NCBI RefSeq assembly: GCF_013523165.1
Contig: NZ_JAAMQI010000010.1
Coordinates: 1 to 64,000 of the forward strand
From: Pseudomonas entomophila
GTDB lineage: Bacteria > Pseudomonadota > Gammaproteobacteria > Pseudomonadales > Pseudomonadaceae
Reading direction: 5' to 3'
DNA length: 64,000 bases
Position numbers and translations under genes: made by a program. Numbering within the stretch: position 1 is the stretch's first letter; every line of letters begins with the position of its first letter. This document shows positions 29,014-40,762 of this stretch, piece after piece. The notes beneath the pieces are model-generated. The model was given only the letters and a program-made list of their open reading frames with translations. It was not told where the DNA came from and ran no database searches.

Positions 29014-29634
29014 TCAGACCAGGGCGTTGCGTTTGGCGATATCGATGAGCTCGACCAGCGAGGCGGCGCGCAACTTCTGCATCAGACGCTTCTTGTAGGT
29101 GCTGACGGTCTTGTTGCTGAGAAACATGCCGCTGGCGATTTCCTTGTTACTGCGGCCTTGCGCGAAAAGTTGTAACACCATAAGTTCTCGATCATTGACC
29201 AACTTGAATAACTCCAGGTCCCGGCTCTCACTTTCTTGAACCGGATTGATGGCCTGGCTTGGGAAATAATTGTAACCAGACAGTACCGCCTTGATGGCGC
29301 TCAACAATTCGCTCAAGTCCTCCTGCTTGCACACGTACCCGGCGGCGCCAGAGTGCATGCAGCGCACGGCGAACAGGGCAGGGGACTGTGCCGTCAGCAC
29401 CAGCACCTTCAGGGGCAGTGCCATGGACTGAAAGCGCGACAGGACTTCCAGGCCATCGAGCTTGGGGATGCTGATGTCGAGAATGACCAGGTCGGGGCGG
29501 CACTCGCGAACCATCTGCATGGCATCCACGCCATTATCGGACTCACCCACGACCTTGTAACTTTGGTTTTCCAGCAACATGCGAACGGCCAAGCGAATGA
29601 CCGGGTGGTCATCGACAATGAAGACAGAATACAT
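29014..29634 (-). CDS. NarL/FixJ-type response regulator (EvgA/BvgA-like)
   Basis: A 206-residue regulator: receiver domain with acidic pocket DD at residues 8-9 and phospho-acceptor D53 (VILDISIPKLDG), then a LuxR-type helix-turn-helix (FAQGRSNKEIASGMFLSNKT). It should receive phosphate from the HPt domain of the adjacent hybrid kinase. The ATG at 29634 has GGA 7 bases upstream; an ATG at 29646 would add four residues. Its codon use is less GC-rich than the kinase gene, as in some conserved regulators. Target promoters cannot be named. Confidence 0.9.
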   Translation of the reverse strand: MYSVFIVDDHPVIRLAVRMLLENQSYKVVGESDNGVDAMQMVRECRPDLVILDISIPKLDGLEVLSRFQSMALPLKVLVLTAQSPALFAVRCMHSGAAGYVCKQEDLSELLSAIKAVLSGYNYFPSQAINPVQESESRDLELFKLVNDRELMVLQLFAQGRSNKEIASGMFLSNKTVSTYKKRLMQKLRAASLVELIDIAKRNALV

Positions 29635-29872
29635 ATAACTTTCCATAGATGTCGGATGCAGGGCAGCACCTTAGCTCAGTTGTTAGATGACGGACATGAG
29701 CGTTCGGGCTTTAAGAGTTATCTAGGAAAGGGACTACAACAAAAAATCATCAAACCTACAAAATACGGTGGCGGTGCACGTCTCCAAATGAGTCGCCATC
29801 GTCGCAAGAAGACCTTCGTAGAGGGTGTGCGGCCGGATGCCGCAGCGCAGGCCGGTCGCCAGGGTTGTACCT

Positions 29873-29901
29873 CGCCTGGCGCCCTGGACGAGCGCCAGGC
29901 G
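29873..29901 (-). terminator. Possible hairpin after dgt
   Basis: CGCCTGGCGC and GCGCCAGGCG form a perfect 10-bp stem with a 9-base loop, 6 bases past the dgt stop. No U-run, so a weak call. Confidence 0.4.
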
Positions 29902-29906
29902 CATCG

Positions 29907-31238
29907 CTATGCGCCGCTGGCGCGGCCGGTCATTTCGCGCGCCATCTCGCTGGCGTAGCTGTCGGTCATGCCGGCGATGAAGTCGATCATGCGCAGGAAG
30001 GCCGCATGCAGCGACCCCTCGGGCGAAGGCGCACTGTTGCCGAGCAGGTCGAGCACGCGCCGGCTCTTGAACGACGGCGAGCGTCCGCCATGCTGCTCCA
30101 GGGCTGCGCCGCAGAAGGCGTTGAGCAGGATGTCCAACGTCGTATAGGCGCCGATCTCGTGCAATGTCTTGCGCTTGTCCTGAAAGATCTTCTTGCGTGC
30201 CACATCCTTGGCTTGCAGCACGCATTGCTTGGCAGGCCCATGCATGTGCTCGACCAGATCGCCGCTCAAACGGCCTTCGAGCAGCGCCGACTGTTGCTCG
30301 ACGAAAGCGCGCGCCGCCGCATTGGTCAAGTGTTCGATGGCCTTGCCACGCAGGATGGCCAGCTTGCGCCGCCGTGAATCGTTCGGCCCCAGCTGCCGGT
30401 AGGTGTCCGGCAAATCATCCCCGACCAGATTGAGCAGCAGGGCTTCGACTTCCTCATACCCCAGCAACTCCATTTCCAGCCCGTCTTCCAGGTCGATCAG
30501 CGCATAACAGATGTCGTCTGCCGCTTCCATCAGGTAGACCAGCGGGTGGCGTGCCCAGCGCTGTTCGTCGAGTTGCGGCAGGCCGAGTCGTCCGGCGATC
30601 TGCTCCAGCAATGGCAGCTCGCTCTGGTAACAGCCGAACTTGTGTTTCTTGTAGCCCAGCGCGTCGGCATGCCGCGCGCTCCATGGGTACTTGAGGTACG
30701 TCCCCAGGGTGGCGTAGGTCAGGCGCATGCCGCCTTCGAACTGGTGGTACTCGAGCTGGGTCAGCACCCGGAAACCCTGGGCGTTGCCTTCGAAATTGAG
30801 AAAGTCGCCACGCTCGTCGTCGCTCATGTCGTCCAGCCAGCCGCGCCCGGCAGCCTGCTGGAACCAGTGGCGGATCGCATCTTCGCCCGAGTGGCCGAAC
30901 GGCGGATTGCCGATGTCGTGGGCCAGGCAGGCCGACTGCACCACCATGCCCAGGTCGCTTGGCGCACACCAGTCGGGCAGCGCATCACGCAGCGTCTCGC
31001 CCACACGCATGCCTAGCGAACGACCCACGCAACTGACTTCCAGCGAGTGGGTCAGGCGCGTGTGGATGTGGTCGTTGCTGGTCACCGGGTGAACCTGGGT
31101 CTTGCGACCCAGACGGCGGAATGCACCGGAGAAGATGACGCGGTCGTGGTCCTTGTGGAAGGGGCTGCGGCCCAGTTCCTCAGGGCTGTACAACGCCTTG
31201 CCCAGGCGTTCGCGGGTCAGCAGAGTCTGCCAGTCCAA
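29907..31238 (-). CDS. dgt: Deoxyguanosinetriphosphate triphosphohydrolase-like protein
   Basis: This HD-superfamily enzyme removes triphosphate from dNTPs, classically dGTP, and can limit dNTP pools or phage replication. The 443-residue protein carries the metal-binding residues in RLTHSLEVS and [20 protein letters not shown], and the early GRKTQVHP segment seen in Dgt proteins. The start is TTG at 31238 ([14 protein letters not shown]), with GGAG 7 bases upstream. Substrate range cannot be told from sequence; several Pseudomonas homologs are described as dNTPases of broader specificity. Confidence 0.92.
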   Translation of the reverse strand: MDWQTLLTRERLGKALYSPEELGRSPFHKDHDRVIFSGAFRRLGRKTQVHPVTSNDHIHTRLTHSLEVSCVGRSLGMRVGETLRDALPDWCAPSDLGMVVQSACLAHDIGNPPFGHSGEDAIRHWFQQAAGRGWLDDMSDDERGDFLNFEGNAQGFRVLTQLEYHQFEGGMRLTYATLGTYLKYPWSARHADALGYKKHKFGCYQSELPLLEQIAGRLGLPQLDEQRWARHPLVYLMEAADDICYALIDLEDGLEMELLGYEEVEALLLNLVGDDLPDTYRQLGPNDSRRRKLAILRGKAIEHLTNAAARAFVEQQSALLEGRLSGDLVEHMHGPAKQCVLQAKDVARKKIFQDKRKTLHEIGAYTTLDILLNAFCGAALEQHGGRSPSFKSRRVLDLLGNSAPSPEGSLHAAFLRMIDFIAGMTDSYASEMAREMTGRASGA

Positions 31239-31296
31239 GGTCGATCTCCGGTCAGGTGAAGGTCTGGCTGCCCGCGACAGGGCACGTGTGCAACGC

Positions 31297-31629
31297 TCAG
31301 TGTCGCTGGCGACGCGCCTGAAGCAGCATGCGCGCCAGGGGGATCAAGGTCGCGCCGATGCGCACCAGGCGCGTCAGCTTGCCGCCGCGCATGCCCTTGC
31401 CGGTCAGAAAGCCCAAGGCACTGACGGCGCTGACACCCCATAGCGGTGCATGGTTCAGGCCCATGCCACCTTGCAGCGAACTGCCCATGGAACGCAAGCG
31501 GTGCAGCGGCGACAGCAAGTGCGACGTCTCCTGACGGATTTCCTGACGGTGCATTTCCATGCGCAGGCGCAGCAAGGCCTTGCGCAGTTCGCGGGGGTCG
31601 CGTGAATCGGGAAGAGTAGGCAGGCTCAT
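31297..31629 (-). CDS. YqjK-like hypothetical membrane-associated protein
   Basis: A 110-residue basic protein with an N-terminal charged helix ([20 protein letters not shown]) and a hydrophobic C-terminal half that may touch the membrane. Position and overall pattern match the third gene of E. coli-type yqjD-yqjE-yqjK operons, though sequence similarity alone is weak. Its start overlaps the stop of the preceding gene by four bases (ATGA), showing translational coupling. Confidence 0.65.
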   Translation of the reverse strand: MSLPTLPDSRDPRELRKALLRLRMEMHRQEIRQETSHLLSPLHRLRSMGSSLQGGMGLNHAPLWGVSAVSALGFLTGKGMRGGKLTRLVRIGATLIPLARMLLQARRQRH

Positions 31630-32006
31630 GGCAACAGGCGCTCCCGGTCCTTGGCAAGTTCTTCGAGGGTGGCGTGGAACGGCGACGACTCATCGAACAC
31701 GGCAGCTTTCAGGCGCAGGCCGCAGAAGAGCGTGGCCAGGGCGTAGAAGATGCACAGGCCGATGATGCCGGTCAGGCGGTAGGTGTCCCATACCAGTACC
31801 AGCAGCAAGCCCGACAGTGCGCACAACAGCAGCAGCGCGAACAGCAAGCCCAGGCCTGCGAACAGCAGCAACCTCAGCGAACGGGTCTTCTGTTCCTGCA
31901 GTTCGATGCCGAACAGTTCCAGGTGACCATGCAGCAGGCCGAGTACGGAAGCGCCGAGGCGCCGAGCCGTCGAGGCACTGCCGGTCTCCACTGTTTCCTT
32001 ATCCAT
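31626..32006 (-). CDS. YqjE-like phage-holin-family membrane protein
   Basis: A 126-residue protein with two strong membrane segments (LLLFAGLGLLFALLLLCALS and GIIGLCIFYALATLFCGL) and charged ends. This is the Phage_holin_3_6/YqjE family, found beside DUF883 ribosome-anchoring proteins. Despite the family name there is no phage context. It follows the DUF883 gene by 9 bases and overlaps the next gene, forming one operon. Confidence 0.78.
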   Translation of the reverse strand: MDKETVETGSASTARRLGASVLGLLHGHLELFGIELQEQKTRSLRLLLFAGLGLLFALLLLCALSGLLLVLVWDTYRLTGIIGLCIFYALATLFCGLRLKAAVFDESSPFHATLEELAKDRERLLP

Positions 32007-32015
32007 GGAGGTTCC

Positions 32016-32327
32016 TTAGCGGCGATTGGCCAACAGACCGATCAGCAGACCGACGCCAGCAGCGATGCCGACCGCCTGCCAGGGTTTTTCGCGGATGTAC
32101 TCATCGGCGACGCACAGCACTTCCTCGCCACGCTGGCGGACGGTGTCGTGGGTCGATTCGAGGGTCTGACGGGCTTGCAGCAGGCGCTCTTCGATCTGGC
32201 CGCGCAGCTCGGTGGCCTGGTCGCCAGCGATGTCGGCGGTGTCGGTCAGCAGCTTTTCGGTGTCACGGATCAGCGTCTGGATGTCGTCCCGGAGGATGTC
32301 TTGTGCCTGCTTTACCGAAGTGGTCAT
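32016..32327 (-). CDS. DUF883 / YqjD-ElaB family protein
   Basis: A 103-residue protein with a long amphipathic alpha-helical N-terminal part (QAQDILRDDIQTLIRDTEKL) and a C-terminal glycine-zipper membrane anchor (VGIAAGVGLLIGLLANRR). In E. coli this family tethers ribosomes to the inner membrane in stationary phase. The ATG at 32327 has GGGAGA upstream. It leads a three-gene operon divergent from the ammonium transporter. Confidence 0.85.
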   Translation of the reverse strand: MTTSVKQAQDILRDDIQTLIRDTEKLLTDTADIAGDQATELRGQIEERLLQARQTLESTHDTVRQRGEEVLCVADEYIREKPWQAVGIAAGVGLLIGLLANRR

Positions 32328-32627
32328 GCGTGTCTCCCTGCAGAAGTATGTGGAGGGTTCGAGTCTCGGACCGCTTCGAAGGTTCAGCCCAAGGCCTTGG
32401 TACAGCGTTTGCTTTGTCCTTGCGCAAAATCTTAGATGCCGCACCGGATGCGTGCATGGTTTTTCACGCACAAGGATCACGTTCCTCCCAAAACGGCCCG
32501 GTCTGGTCGTCGGCCTGCTTCCTGTTCGCGCCCGTATACGTCAGTGTCGTTCGGGCCTGGCACTGAAACGGTGCGATAGGGCAGGTGAATGATCGGTAAA
32601 GGTGCCTTTTTTTCAGGTAGACCTTCG

Positions 32628-33836
32628 ATGGAATCACTCCACACGGCCACGGGCGCGCTCGTTCACGGGGCCAACACGCTGTTTCTTCTCATGGGCGCCA
32701 TTCTGGTGCTGGCCATGCACGCAGGCTTCGCGTTTCTCGAGGTCGGTACGGTGCGGCACAAGAACCAGGTCAATGCCCTGTGCAAGATCCTCAGCGATTT
32801 CGCCGTCTCGGCCATGGCCTACTTCTTCGTCGGCTACTGGGTCGCCTATGGCATCGACTTCATGCGACCGGCCGCCGTGCTGACCCAGGACCAGGGCTAT
32901 GCCCTGGTCAAATGCTTCTTCCTGCTGACCTTCGCGGCGGCGATCCCGGCCATCATTTCCGGCGGCATCGCCGAGCGTGCGCGTTTCGCCCCGCAGCTGT
33001 GCGCCACAGCGTTGATCGTGGCGCTGGTCTACCCCAGCTTCGAAGGCATCGTCTGGAATGGCAACCTGGGTGTGCAGGCCTGGCTCACGGCCCGTTTTGG
33101 CGCACCGTTCCACGATTTCGCAGGCTCGGTGGTGGTGCATGCCATGGGCGGCTGGCTGGCGCTGGCTGCGATCATCCTGCTGGGCGCGCGTCGCGGACGT
33201 TACCGAGAGGGTCGGGTGGTGGCCTTCGCGCCGTCGAGCATCCCGTTCCTGGCCCTGGGCTCGTGGATCCTGATCGTCGGCTGGTTCGGCTTCAACGTCA
33301 TGAGTGCGCAGACCTTGGAAGGGGTCAGCGGGCTGGTGGCGATCAACTCGCTCATGGCCATGGTCGGCGGAACGCTGGCGACGCTGCTGGCCGGTCGCAA
33401 CGACCCTGGCTTCCTGCACAACGGCCCATTGGCGGGTCTGGTGGCCGTGTGTGCCGGGTCGGACGTGATGCACCCGGTCGGTGCACTGGCCACCGGCCTG
33501 ATCGCAGGCGTGCTGTTCGTCTGGAGCTTCACGGCGGCGCAGAACCGCTGGAAGATCGATGACGTGCTGGGTGTCTGGCCGTTGCACGGTTTGTGCGGCC
33601 TCTGGGGTGGCCTGGCCTGCGGGGTATTCGGCCTGACAGGCCTGGGCGGCATGGGAGGCGTCAGCCTGATCAGCCAGGTGATCGGCAGCCTGGCCGGCGT
33701 GCTGGTGGCGCTGGTCGGCGGCTTCGTCGTCTATGGCGCGATCAAGTGGATGCACGGTCTGCGCCTGGATCAGGAGCAGGAGTTCCAGGGCGCGGACCTG
33801 GCCTTGCACCGGATTGGCGCCACCAGCCAGGACTGA
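32628..33836 (+). CDS. amt: Ammonium transporter (Amt family)
   Basis: A 402-residue channel-like protein with about 11 membrane helices that conducts ammonium/ammonia across the inner membrane. The paired pore histidines lie in VVVHAMGGW and PLHGLCGLWG, and the Amt signature region AIPAIISGGIAERARF is present. The ATG at 32628 is chosen with AGGTAG upstream; an ATG at 32589 would add a non-family extension. No glnK lies beside it, unlike the main amtB locus of Pseudomonas, so it is probably a second Amt copy with its own control. Confidence 0.9.
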   Translation: MESLHTATGALVHGANTLFLLMGAILVLAMHAGFAFLEVGTVRHKNQVNALCKILSDFAVSAMAYFFVGYWVAYGIDFMRPAAVLTQDQGYALVKCFFLLTFAAAIPAIISGGIAERARFAPQLCATALIVALVYPSFEGIVWNGNLGVQAWLTARFGAPFHDFAGSVVVHAMGGWLALAAIILLGARRGRYREGRVVAFAPSSIPFLALGSWILIVGWFGFNVMSAQTLEGVSGLVAINSLMAMVGGTLATLLAGRNDPGFLHNGPLAGLVAVCAGSDVMHPVGALATGLIAGVLFVWSFTAAQNRWKIDDVLGVWPLHGLCGLWGGLACGVFGLTGLGGMGGVSLISQVIGSLAGVLVALVGGFVVYGAIKWMHGLRLDQEQEFQGADLALHRIGATSQD

Positions 33837-33924
33837 GCGGTCCGGTCCCTGCGGCGGGCGGTCGGTGCAAGCGGCTGTCGATGGGCTTAGACTGAGGGCT
33901 GCTCTGTCGTCGGAGAGGCTGGAC

Positions 33925-34161
33925 ATGCCACCTGAATGCCAGTTGTTCGCAACCCTGGGGTGCCACCTGTGCGAGGTGGCCGAAAACTTGCTCATGCCCT
34001 GGGTCGACCACGGCCTGCTGGTCGAGCTGGTCGACATCAGCGAGCACCCGGAGTGCATCGAGCGCTATGCCTGGCGCCTGCCGGTGCTGCGTCGGTGCGA
34101 CACGGGTGCCGAGCTCGACTGGCCGTTCGACGAGGCGCAGATCGCCAGCTTTCTGCGCTGA
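33925..34161 (+). CDS. Glutaredoxin-like thiol protein (DUF836)
   Basis: A 78-residue thioredoxin-fold protein, MPPECQLFATLGCHLCEVAE, with a redox CxxC pair (C-H-L-C) after the first strand, and a cis-proline region RLPVLR. It lacks other domains. Family members are assumed to be thiol-disulfide oxidoreductases in the cytoplasm, without a known partner. The ATG at 33925 follows GGAGAGG. It lies between amt and a LexA-box gene. Confidence 0.85.
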   Translation: MPPECQLFATLGCHLCEVAENLLMPWVDHGLLVELVDISEHPECIERYAWRLPVLRRCDTGAELDWPFDEAQIASFLR

Positions 34162-34178
34162 GGGGGAGGCGTTGCCGT

Positions 34179-34221
34179 TTGACGTTGCCGGGCAGGCTCT
34201 CTATCCTGTATGCCTATACAG
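34179..34221 (+). promoter_or_regulatory. Sigma-70 promoter overlapped by a LexA-type SOS box
   Basis: TTGACG (34179-34184), a 17-base spacer and TATCCT (34202-34207) make a good promoter. CTGTATGCCTATACAG (34206-34221) fits the CTGT-N8-ACAG LexA consensus perfectly and overlaps the -10, where LexA would block RNA polymerase. Confidence 0.8.
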
Positions 34222-34240
34222 TGAAGGTGGTAGAGAACCG

Positions 34241-34570
34241 ATGGTCAATGTCGAGCAATTGAAGTACAGCGTCAATCGCATGGAGGTGGACAGCGTCCTC
34301 GAGGCGGCGCTGGAGCTGCGCCTCGACGGCCTGGTGGTCGGTGAGCGCACGCCGTTCGGCAAGGTGCACTTCAACACCTGTTTCGCCGAGGTCGAGGCCT
34401 TGTTCCAGCGCGCCGGTTATCATCGGCCGCTCGATGTGGTCGGTTACGAAGGGCAGGTCTATGCCTTGTACGACCCCAGCCGCTGGGAGGCCGTGCAGGT
34501 GCTGCGCTGGCTCAAGGAGCGCAGCGAGACATCGCCGAACGCTGGTTGCCCCGTCGCGCTTGGCGGATAA
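34241..34570 (+). CDS. Small conserved protein with a LexA-type operator
   Basis: A 109-residue protein of unknown function, MVNVEQLKYSVNRMEVDSVL, with no membrane segment or known motif; it is mixed alpha/beta by eye and mildly acidic in the N-terminal half. The ATG at 34241 follows TAGAGA. It sits 20 bases after a LexA-type box that overlaps a convincing promoter, so induction by DNA damage is predicted. It is followed 31 bases later by the pseudouridine synthase gene, which might share the transcript. I cannot assign a role in repair. Confidence 0.75.
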   Translation: MVNVEQLKYSVNRMEVDSVLEAALELRLDGLVVGERTPFGKVHFNTCFAEVEALFQRAGYHRPLDVVGYEGQVYALYDPSRWEAVQVLRWLKERSETSPNAGCPVALGG

Positions 34571-34601
34571 TGCCGCGTCTTTTCGTCACCGAGTCATTGC
34601 C

Positions 34602-35489
34602 ATGTCCGCGCCGTTCGACCCCGCCTTGCAGCAAGCCAGCACGGTCTGCCTCCCGCCCGGTGCATGGAGCACCGTGCTCGATTGCCTGAGCGAGCATTTC
34701 AAGGCCGTGGGCCGGGAAGGGTGGCTCGACCGTTTTCAGCGGGGTCGCGTGCTCGATGCCGCAGGCCAGCCGGTGCCGGCGGACTTGCCCTATCGCCGCG
34801 GTCTGCGGCTGCATTATTTTCGCGAAGTGCCCAACGAGCGCCCGATTCCGGTTCAGGAGGTCATCCTGCACGTCGACGAGCACCTGGTGGTGGTCGACAA
34901 GCCGCATTTTCTGCCGGTGACGCCGACGGGCGAGTACGTCGAGCAGACCTTGCTGCGCCGCTTGATCCGTCGGCTGGACAATCCGCACCTGGTTCCGCTG
35001 CATCGCATCGATCGTCACACCGCCGGGCTGGTGCTGTTCTCCAGCAACCCCCAGAGCCGCAGCGCCTACCAGCGGCTGTTTCCCGAGCGCCGTATCGACA
35101 AGCAGTACCAGGCCATCGCCCCGGCCTTGCCCGACCTGCCAGTGCCGTACGTCCACACGAGTCGGCTGGCCCATGGGGAACCGTTCTTCCGCATGCAGGA
35201 AGTGCCCGGCGTGGCGAACAGCGAAACCCACCTCCAGGTGCTGGAAAAGCGGGGTGAGTGGTGGCGCTACGGGCTGTCCCCGGTGACGGGCAAGACGCAC
35301 CAGTTGCGGGTGCACATGGCCGCGTTGGGGGCTGCGATTCAGTACGATCCGTTCTACCCGACCCTGGTCGCGCAGGCCGATGACTACCAGAAGCCGTTGA
35401 AACTGCTGGCGCAAGGGTTGAGTTTCGTGGATCCCCTCACAGGGGAAGAGCGGGCATTCGACAGCGCGCTGACCTTGGACTGGGCCTGA
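34602..35489 (+). CDS. RluA-family pseudouridine synthase
   Basis: A 295-residue enzyme converting uridine to pseudouridine in rRNA or tRNA. The catalytic aspartate lies in LHRIDRHTAGLVLF, the RluA/TruC signature, and the other family block is PVTGKTHQLRVHM. There is no S4 domain at the N-terminus; instead a segment with LSEHFKAVGREGWLDRFQRG precedes the catalytic core, as in the TruC-like pseudomonad branch. The exact target is not predictable from sequence. The ATG at 34602 is taken from the family N-terminus. Confidence 0.88.
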   Translation: MSAPFDPALQQASTVCLPPGAWSTVLDCLSEHFKAVGREGWLDRFQRGRVLDAAGQPVPADLPYRRGLRLHYFREVPNERPIPVQEVILHVDEHLVVVDKPHFLPVTPTGEYVEQTLLRRLIRRLDNPHLVPLHRIDRHTAGLVLFSSNPQSRSAYQRLFPERRIDKQYQAIAPALPDLPVPYVHTSRLAHGEPFFRMQEVPGVANSETHLQVLEKRGEWWRYGLSPVTGKTHQLRVHMAALGAAIQYDPFYPTLVAQADDYQKPLKLLAQGLSFVDPLTGEERAFDSALTLDWA

Positions 35490-35558
35490 TAGGACGCTGC
35501 CTTCGACACACGGAGGTGTGTTCAGTCGAGTCGCCTGTCTGTGCACTGGCGCCGCCTG

Positions 35559-35851
35559 CATCGCGGGCAAGCCCGCTCCCACAGGGTGCCAGTCAATGGG
35601 CTGATACCGGGCAGAGTTGCTTGGAATGAGGACCAGTGGGAGTCCGCCCGCCGCCTTGGCGCCGACGGTAGCTGGCAGGATCCGGAGCTTTATTGCTGAT
35701 CGATTTAGGGCCGCTTTGCGGCCCATCGCGGCCGGTCCGGCGCCCCGGCAGGGGCCGCTCCTACACCCGTAGTCCCACCGCGGGGTTGCAAGCTATCGCA
35801 GTCACCTGTGGGAGCGGCCCCTGTGCCGCGATTGGGCCCGCAGGGCCCACA
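35559..35851. repeat. Cluster of REP sequences in a 486-base gene-free gap
   Basis: Three units lie between the pseudouridine synthase gene and aer: ATCGCGGGCAAGCCCGCTCC at 35559-35587; GGGCCGCTTTGCGGCCCATC through GGGGCCGCTCCTACA at 35707-35766; and CCTGTGGGAGCGGCCCCTGT with GCCGCGATTGGGCCC at 35804-35851. They belong to two related REP subtypes. Nothing else in 35490-35975 looks like a gene. Confidence 0.8.
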
Positions 35852-35975
35852 AAATCCTGAAATTATTCCTTTTAAAATCAACAAAATATCTTATGTTCTA
35901 TGAGAGCTGGCTTGCCAGCGATGAGGCCCTGTCATGCACCGCCTCAATCACTGGCCAGCCCACTGCCTTTCGCAC

Positions 35976-37541
35976 CTACCGGTTGAACCGCTCGACCAGC
36001 GAATACTGACCCGTCGCCGTGCGCGTCAGCTCCTCGCTCAGCAGCGCCGAGCTCTGGGCCTGTTCCGAGGTCTGGTCGGCCAGTTGTGCGATGGTGGTGA
36101 TGTTGCGGCTGATCTCGTCGGCCACGGCGGTCTGCTCTTCGGTCGCGGCGGCGATCTGGGTGGTCATGTCGGTGATGTGCGCCACCGCATCGCTGATGCC
36201 CGACAACGCCCGGTCGGCTTCCATCACCCGTGCCACGCCTTCTTCGGCCTGACGATGCCCGGCCTCCATGGTCAGCACCGCGTTGTTGGCGGTCTGTTGC
36301 AGCTTGGCGATCAGCGCATGGATCTGCCCGGTGGACTCGGCCGTGCGCTGCGCCAGCTGGCGCACTTCATCGGCAACCACCGCAAAGCCACGGCCCATCT
36401 CGCCTGCCCGTGCCGCTTCGATGGCGGCATTGAGTGCCAGCAGGTTGGTCTGATCGGCAATGCCCTTGATCACATCGACCACGCCACCGATCTCGTCGCT
36501 GTCCTTGGCCAGTTGCGTGACTGTCTGCCCCGTCTCGCCCACGGCGGTGGACAGGCGCTCGATGGCTTCGCGGGTTTCCCCGGCGATCAGGCGGCCTTCG
36601 CCAGTCAGGCGATTGGCCTGCTGCGTGGCATCGGCCGTGCGCTGCACGTGGGTCGCCACCTCCTGGGTGGTGGTCGCCATCTGGTTGACGGCCGTGGCCA
36701 CCTGCTCGGTTTCCACACGCTGGCGCTCAAGGCCGGTCGAACTCTGGTGCGCCAGGGCATCGGACTGCTTCGCCTGCTGGCTCAGGTGCTCGGCACTGTC
36801 CTGCAGGCGGGTCAGGCAGGTCTTGAGGCGAGCATCCTGGCTGAGCATGGCCATTTCCAGGCGGGCCTGCACGCCGCGGCTGTCGGTGTACATCTGCGCG
36901 ATCAGGGCATCGGAGGTGGTCTGCTCGGCCAGGCGCAGCAGGCGCTTGAGGCCGCGCTGCTGCCAGCTCAGGCCCAGCAGCCCCAAGGGCACGCTCGACG
37001 CGGCTGCCAGGGCGAAGCCCCAGCCCTGGCCCATCCAACTGCCGATCAGGAAACCGATCTGGCTGACCAGGATGAACGGCAGCCAGTTCTGCGCCACGGG
37101 CAGCCAGGTGTCCCGACGCGGCACGGCGGACTTGCCCTGGGCCAGACGCTGGTACAACTGCTCGGCGCGGCGGATCTGCTCGGCCGTGGGCTTGACGCGC
37201 ACCGATTCGAAGCCGATCACCTGGTCCTTCTCGAAGATAGGCGTGACGTAGGCGTTGACCCAGTAGTGATCGCCCGACTTGCAGCGGTTCTTGACGATGC
37301 CCATCCAGGGCTGACCCTGCTTGAGCGTCTGCCACATGTGGGCGAAGACGGCTTGCGGCACGTCGGGATGGCGGACCAGGTTGTGCGCCGCACCGATCAG
37401 CTCATCGCGCGTGAAACCGCTGATGTCGATGAAGTCATCGTTGCAGTAGGTGATGACCCCTTTGGCATTGGTCGTGGAAATCAACCGCTGCTGGGCAGGG
37501 AAAGTCCGTTCTCTCTGGGTGATCGGTTGGTTGTTACGCAT
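35976..37541 (-). CDS. aer: Aerotaxis receptor Aer (PAS-containing chemoreceptor)
   Basis: Aer senses redox state through FAD bound to its PAS domain and signals to CheA for movement toward oxygen. The 521-residue protein has an N-terminal PAS domain ([20 protein letters not shown] through residue about 120), a membrane hairpin (about 165-205), a linker and a C-terminal methyl-accepting signalling domain with the hairpin tip [19 protein letters not shown]. No periplasmic ligand domain is present, as in Aer. The ATG at 37541 gives [11 protein letters not shown]. It is downstream of and codirectional with acnA, the same order as in other Pseudomonas. Confidence 0.92.
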   Translation of the reverse strand: MRNNQPITQRERTFPAQQRLISTTNAKGVITYCNDDFIDISGFTRDELIGAAHNLVRHPDVPQAVFAHMWQTLKQGQPWMGIVKNRCKSGDHYWVNAYVTPIFEKDQVIGFESVRVKPTAEQIRRAEQLYQRLAQGKSAVPRRDTWLPVAQNWLPFILVSQIGFLIGSWMGQGWGFALAAASSVPLGLLGLSWQQRGLKRLLRLAEQTTSDALIAQMYTDSRGVQARLEMAMLSQDARLKTCLTRLQDSAEHLSQQAKQSDALAHQSSTGLERQRVETEQVATAVNQMATTTQEVATHVQRTADATQQANRLTGEGRLIAGETREAIERLSTAVGETGQTVTQLAKDSDEIGGVVDVIKGIADQTNLLALNAAIEAARAGEMGRGFAVVADEVRQLAQRTAESTGQIHALIAKLQQTANNAVLTMEAGHRQAEEGVARVMEADRALSGISDAVAHITDMTTQIAAATEEQTAVADEISRNITTIAQLADQTSEQAQSSALLSEELTRTATGQYSLVERFNR

Positions 37542-37726
37542 CTGCTGTTCTATCCGCGAAGGCTTTGAACAGCTATCGGCACCCCTGCGCGTTTGTTGAG
37601 CGCGATTTCGGGAAAAGTTCCCAGGCAATGGCCTTTTTTTCGAAGGGCAGAATGCCATACAGAGGCGGGTATGGGCCGAAGGCAGGGCAACGATGATGGC
37701 CGAGTCGTACGAGACGATGACGGCGT

Positions 37727-37757
37727 CCTCCCCGGGCCGCAAGACGGCCCCGGGAGG
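37727..37757 (-). terminator. Hairpin terminator candidate after acnA
   Basis: CCTCCCCGGGCCG and CGGCCCCGGGAGG pair over 13 bp with one mismatch around a 5-base loop, 15 bases past the acnA stop. U-run is absent. Confidence 0.55.
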
Positions 37758-37771
37758 CGAAGCAGGCCGCC

Positions 37772-40513
<2,742 letters not shown>

Positions 40514-40762
40514 TGCCAACTCCTTCTGCGCCGGTGCCCGGCACATCATGAAGTGTCGCCGGTGTCACCGCTCTGTATGAGGGTCCGCACGGCACGGACC
40601 AGGCTCAAGGGCCGGGCTGCATCGCCCGACCTGACCCTACACTGGACCGGTCGGGCAGGTCGCAGGTTCAGATCGGTTCCTTTATCATTCGCCGCCTTGT
40701 CGCCGCGGCTCTCGCGGTGGAACAAGGCGTGCGCCTGAGGCGCCGCCGTCGTGGAGTGAAAG

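Noticed and set aside
32565..32585. Possible sigma-54 promoter (TGGCAC motif) before amt
   Set aside because: The GG-to-GC distance is 12, not 10 bases, so it does not fit the consensus.
37596..37612. Possible ANR/FNR box upstream of aer (TTGAGCGCGATTTC)
   Set aside because: Only one half-site resembles TTGAT-N4-ATCAA.
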